A DNA stretch of 64,000 nt, from positions 1,622,471 to 1,686,470 of the forward strand of contig OX638379.1 of the NCBI GenBank assembly GCA_951813605.1, in the 5' to 3' direction. Of the stretch, positions 63,546 to 64,000 are shown one piece after another (within the stretch, counting starts at the first letter, position 1; every line of letters starts with the position of its first letter). The stretch is from an uncultured Bryobacterales bacterium (GTDB lineage Bacteria; Acidobacteriota; Terriglobia; Bryobacterales; UBA6623). The notes below the pieces were generated by a model that was given only the letters and a program-made list of their open reading frames with translations, ran no database searches and was not told the DNA's origin. The position numbers were made by a program, and so were the translations under genes.

Positions 63546-64000
63546 CGTCGTCATCATCGGCAGCGGCGCGGCGGGCGGGATGGCTGCCTGGAACCTCACC
63601 CGCAAGGGCGTCAAGGCTTTGATGCTCGAAGCCGGACAGAAGTTCGAGCGCAACCAGTTCTGGTCGCACGTCAAACCCTGGGAAGCGCGCGAGCGCCGCC
63701 AGCGCGGGGAATCGCCCCCGGACTGGGCAGGGACCCCGCTGCGCGAAAGCCCTTACGAGACGCTGCCCGGCAAGCGATTTTGGCTGGCCCGCGTCTGGGG
63801 CGTGGGCGGCAAGACCAACATCTGGGGCCGCGTCTCGTTGCGGTACTCCGATTTGAACTTCCAAGAGCCCGCCAAGGACGGCTGGGAGATCCCCTGGCCG
63901 ATCACCTACAAAGAAATCGCGCCCTACTACGCCAACGTCGAGAAGAAGATTGGCGTCTGCGGCGGCGGCGACGACACGCCGTGGCTGCCCGGCTCGTCGA
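63526..64000 (+). CDS. GMC-family flavin oxidoreductase, partial (runs off the window)
   Basis: N-terminal 158 residues of a GMC-type oxidoreductase. From the ATG at 63526 the product starts [18 protein letters not shown], a FAD-binding Rossmann motif. [13 protein letters not shown] follows near residues 90-102 and matches the flavin-binding segment of the choline/glucose/gluconate dehydrogenase family. It overlaps the small subunit by 20 bases, so the two make one complex. It probably oxidises a sugar or alcohol in the periplasm with electrons to the respiratory chain. The gene continues beyond 64000. Confidence 0.85.
   Translation, partial: MAYEDVDVVIIGSGAAGGMAAWNLTRKGVKALMLEAGQKFERNQFWSHVKPWEARERRQRGESPPDWAGTPLRESPYETLPGKRFWLARVWGVGGKTNIWGRVSLRYSDLNFQEPAKDGWEIPWPITYKEIAPYYANVEKKIGVCGGGDDTPWLPGSS

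Noticed and set aside
1..64000. tRNA genes, rRNA genes, CRISPR arrays and origins
   Set aside because: No cloverleaf-like segment, rRNA stretch, spaced direct repeats or DnaA-box cluster was seen by eye; a tRNA or CRISPR scan would be needed to exclude them fully.

Overview
The window looks like chromosomal DNA of a high-GC, Gram-negative bacterium, most probably an acidobacterium related to Bryobacterales/Solibacter. The evidence is an Oar-like TonB receptor with a carboxypeptidase-regulatory N-terminus, LpxL-type lipid A acyltransferase, several secreted proteins of the PSCyt/PSD families (DUF1549/DUF1553, DUF1501, DUF1592, DUF1552) shared by Acidobacteria, Planctomycetes and Verrucomicrobia, Tat-exported Gfo/Idh/MocA oxidoreductases, secreted leucine-rich-repeat proteins and several sulfatases. 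No rRNA, tRNA, CRISPR array or phage module was recognised, and no convincing intrinsic terminator. The assignment is by gene content only.

Layout. 0.3-10.7 kb (minus): MFS carrier, transaldolase, TPR protein, lipid A acyltransferase, aldehyde dehydrogenase, Gfo/Idh oxidoreductase and a CehA/McbA-like lipoprotein; a solo end of an IS1595-family element lies at 8.6 kb. 11.5-23.3 kb (plus): a TonB receptor followed by two tandem DUF1549/DUF1553 + DUF1501 gene pairs, with a transposase remnant between the pairs. 23.3-31.2 kb: a decaying accessory tract holding an IS256-family transposase tail, a broken molybdenum hydroxylase operon, an intact AbgT carrier, a DUF1501 remnant, an orphan acyl carrier protein, a broken alpha/beta hydrolase, and an IS1595-family element with a frameshifted transposase and a 54-residue second ORF. 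31.4-36.4 kb (minus): zinc-type dehydrogenase, DUF368 polyprenyl-phosphate transporter, DMT-like membrane protein, second Gfo/Idh oxidoreductase and a SurA/DsbA-like thiol protein.

36.8-41.5 kb (plus): a translationally coupled GldA / fused GldF-GldG / DUF4340 ABC system. Then follow a voltage-gated K+ channel (minus), an L-fucose isomerase-like protein and two secreted LRR proteins (plus), and a DUF1592-DUF1552 pair (minus). 51.7-56.3 kb (plus) resembles AttEFGH: FtsX-type permease, LolD-like ATPase and an AttH/CrtC-like secreted protein. nadC, a dienelactone-hydrolase-like gene and panE follow (minus). The right end carries two sulfatases, an SGNH hydrolase, and a gluconate 2-dehydrogenase subunit 3 / GMC oxidoreductase pair running off the edge.

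Taken together the genes suggest a heterotroph that degrades sulfated or complex polysaccharide outside the cytoplasm: receptor, sulfatases, SGNH hydrolase, Tat-exported oxidoreductases and GMC oxidoreductase. This is an inference from families. The least understood intact unit is the TonB receptor with two tandem DUF1549/DUF1501 modules. The clearest unrecorded structure is the decay tract at 23.3-31.2 kb.
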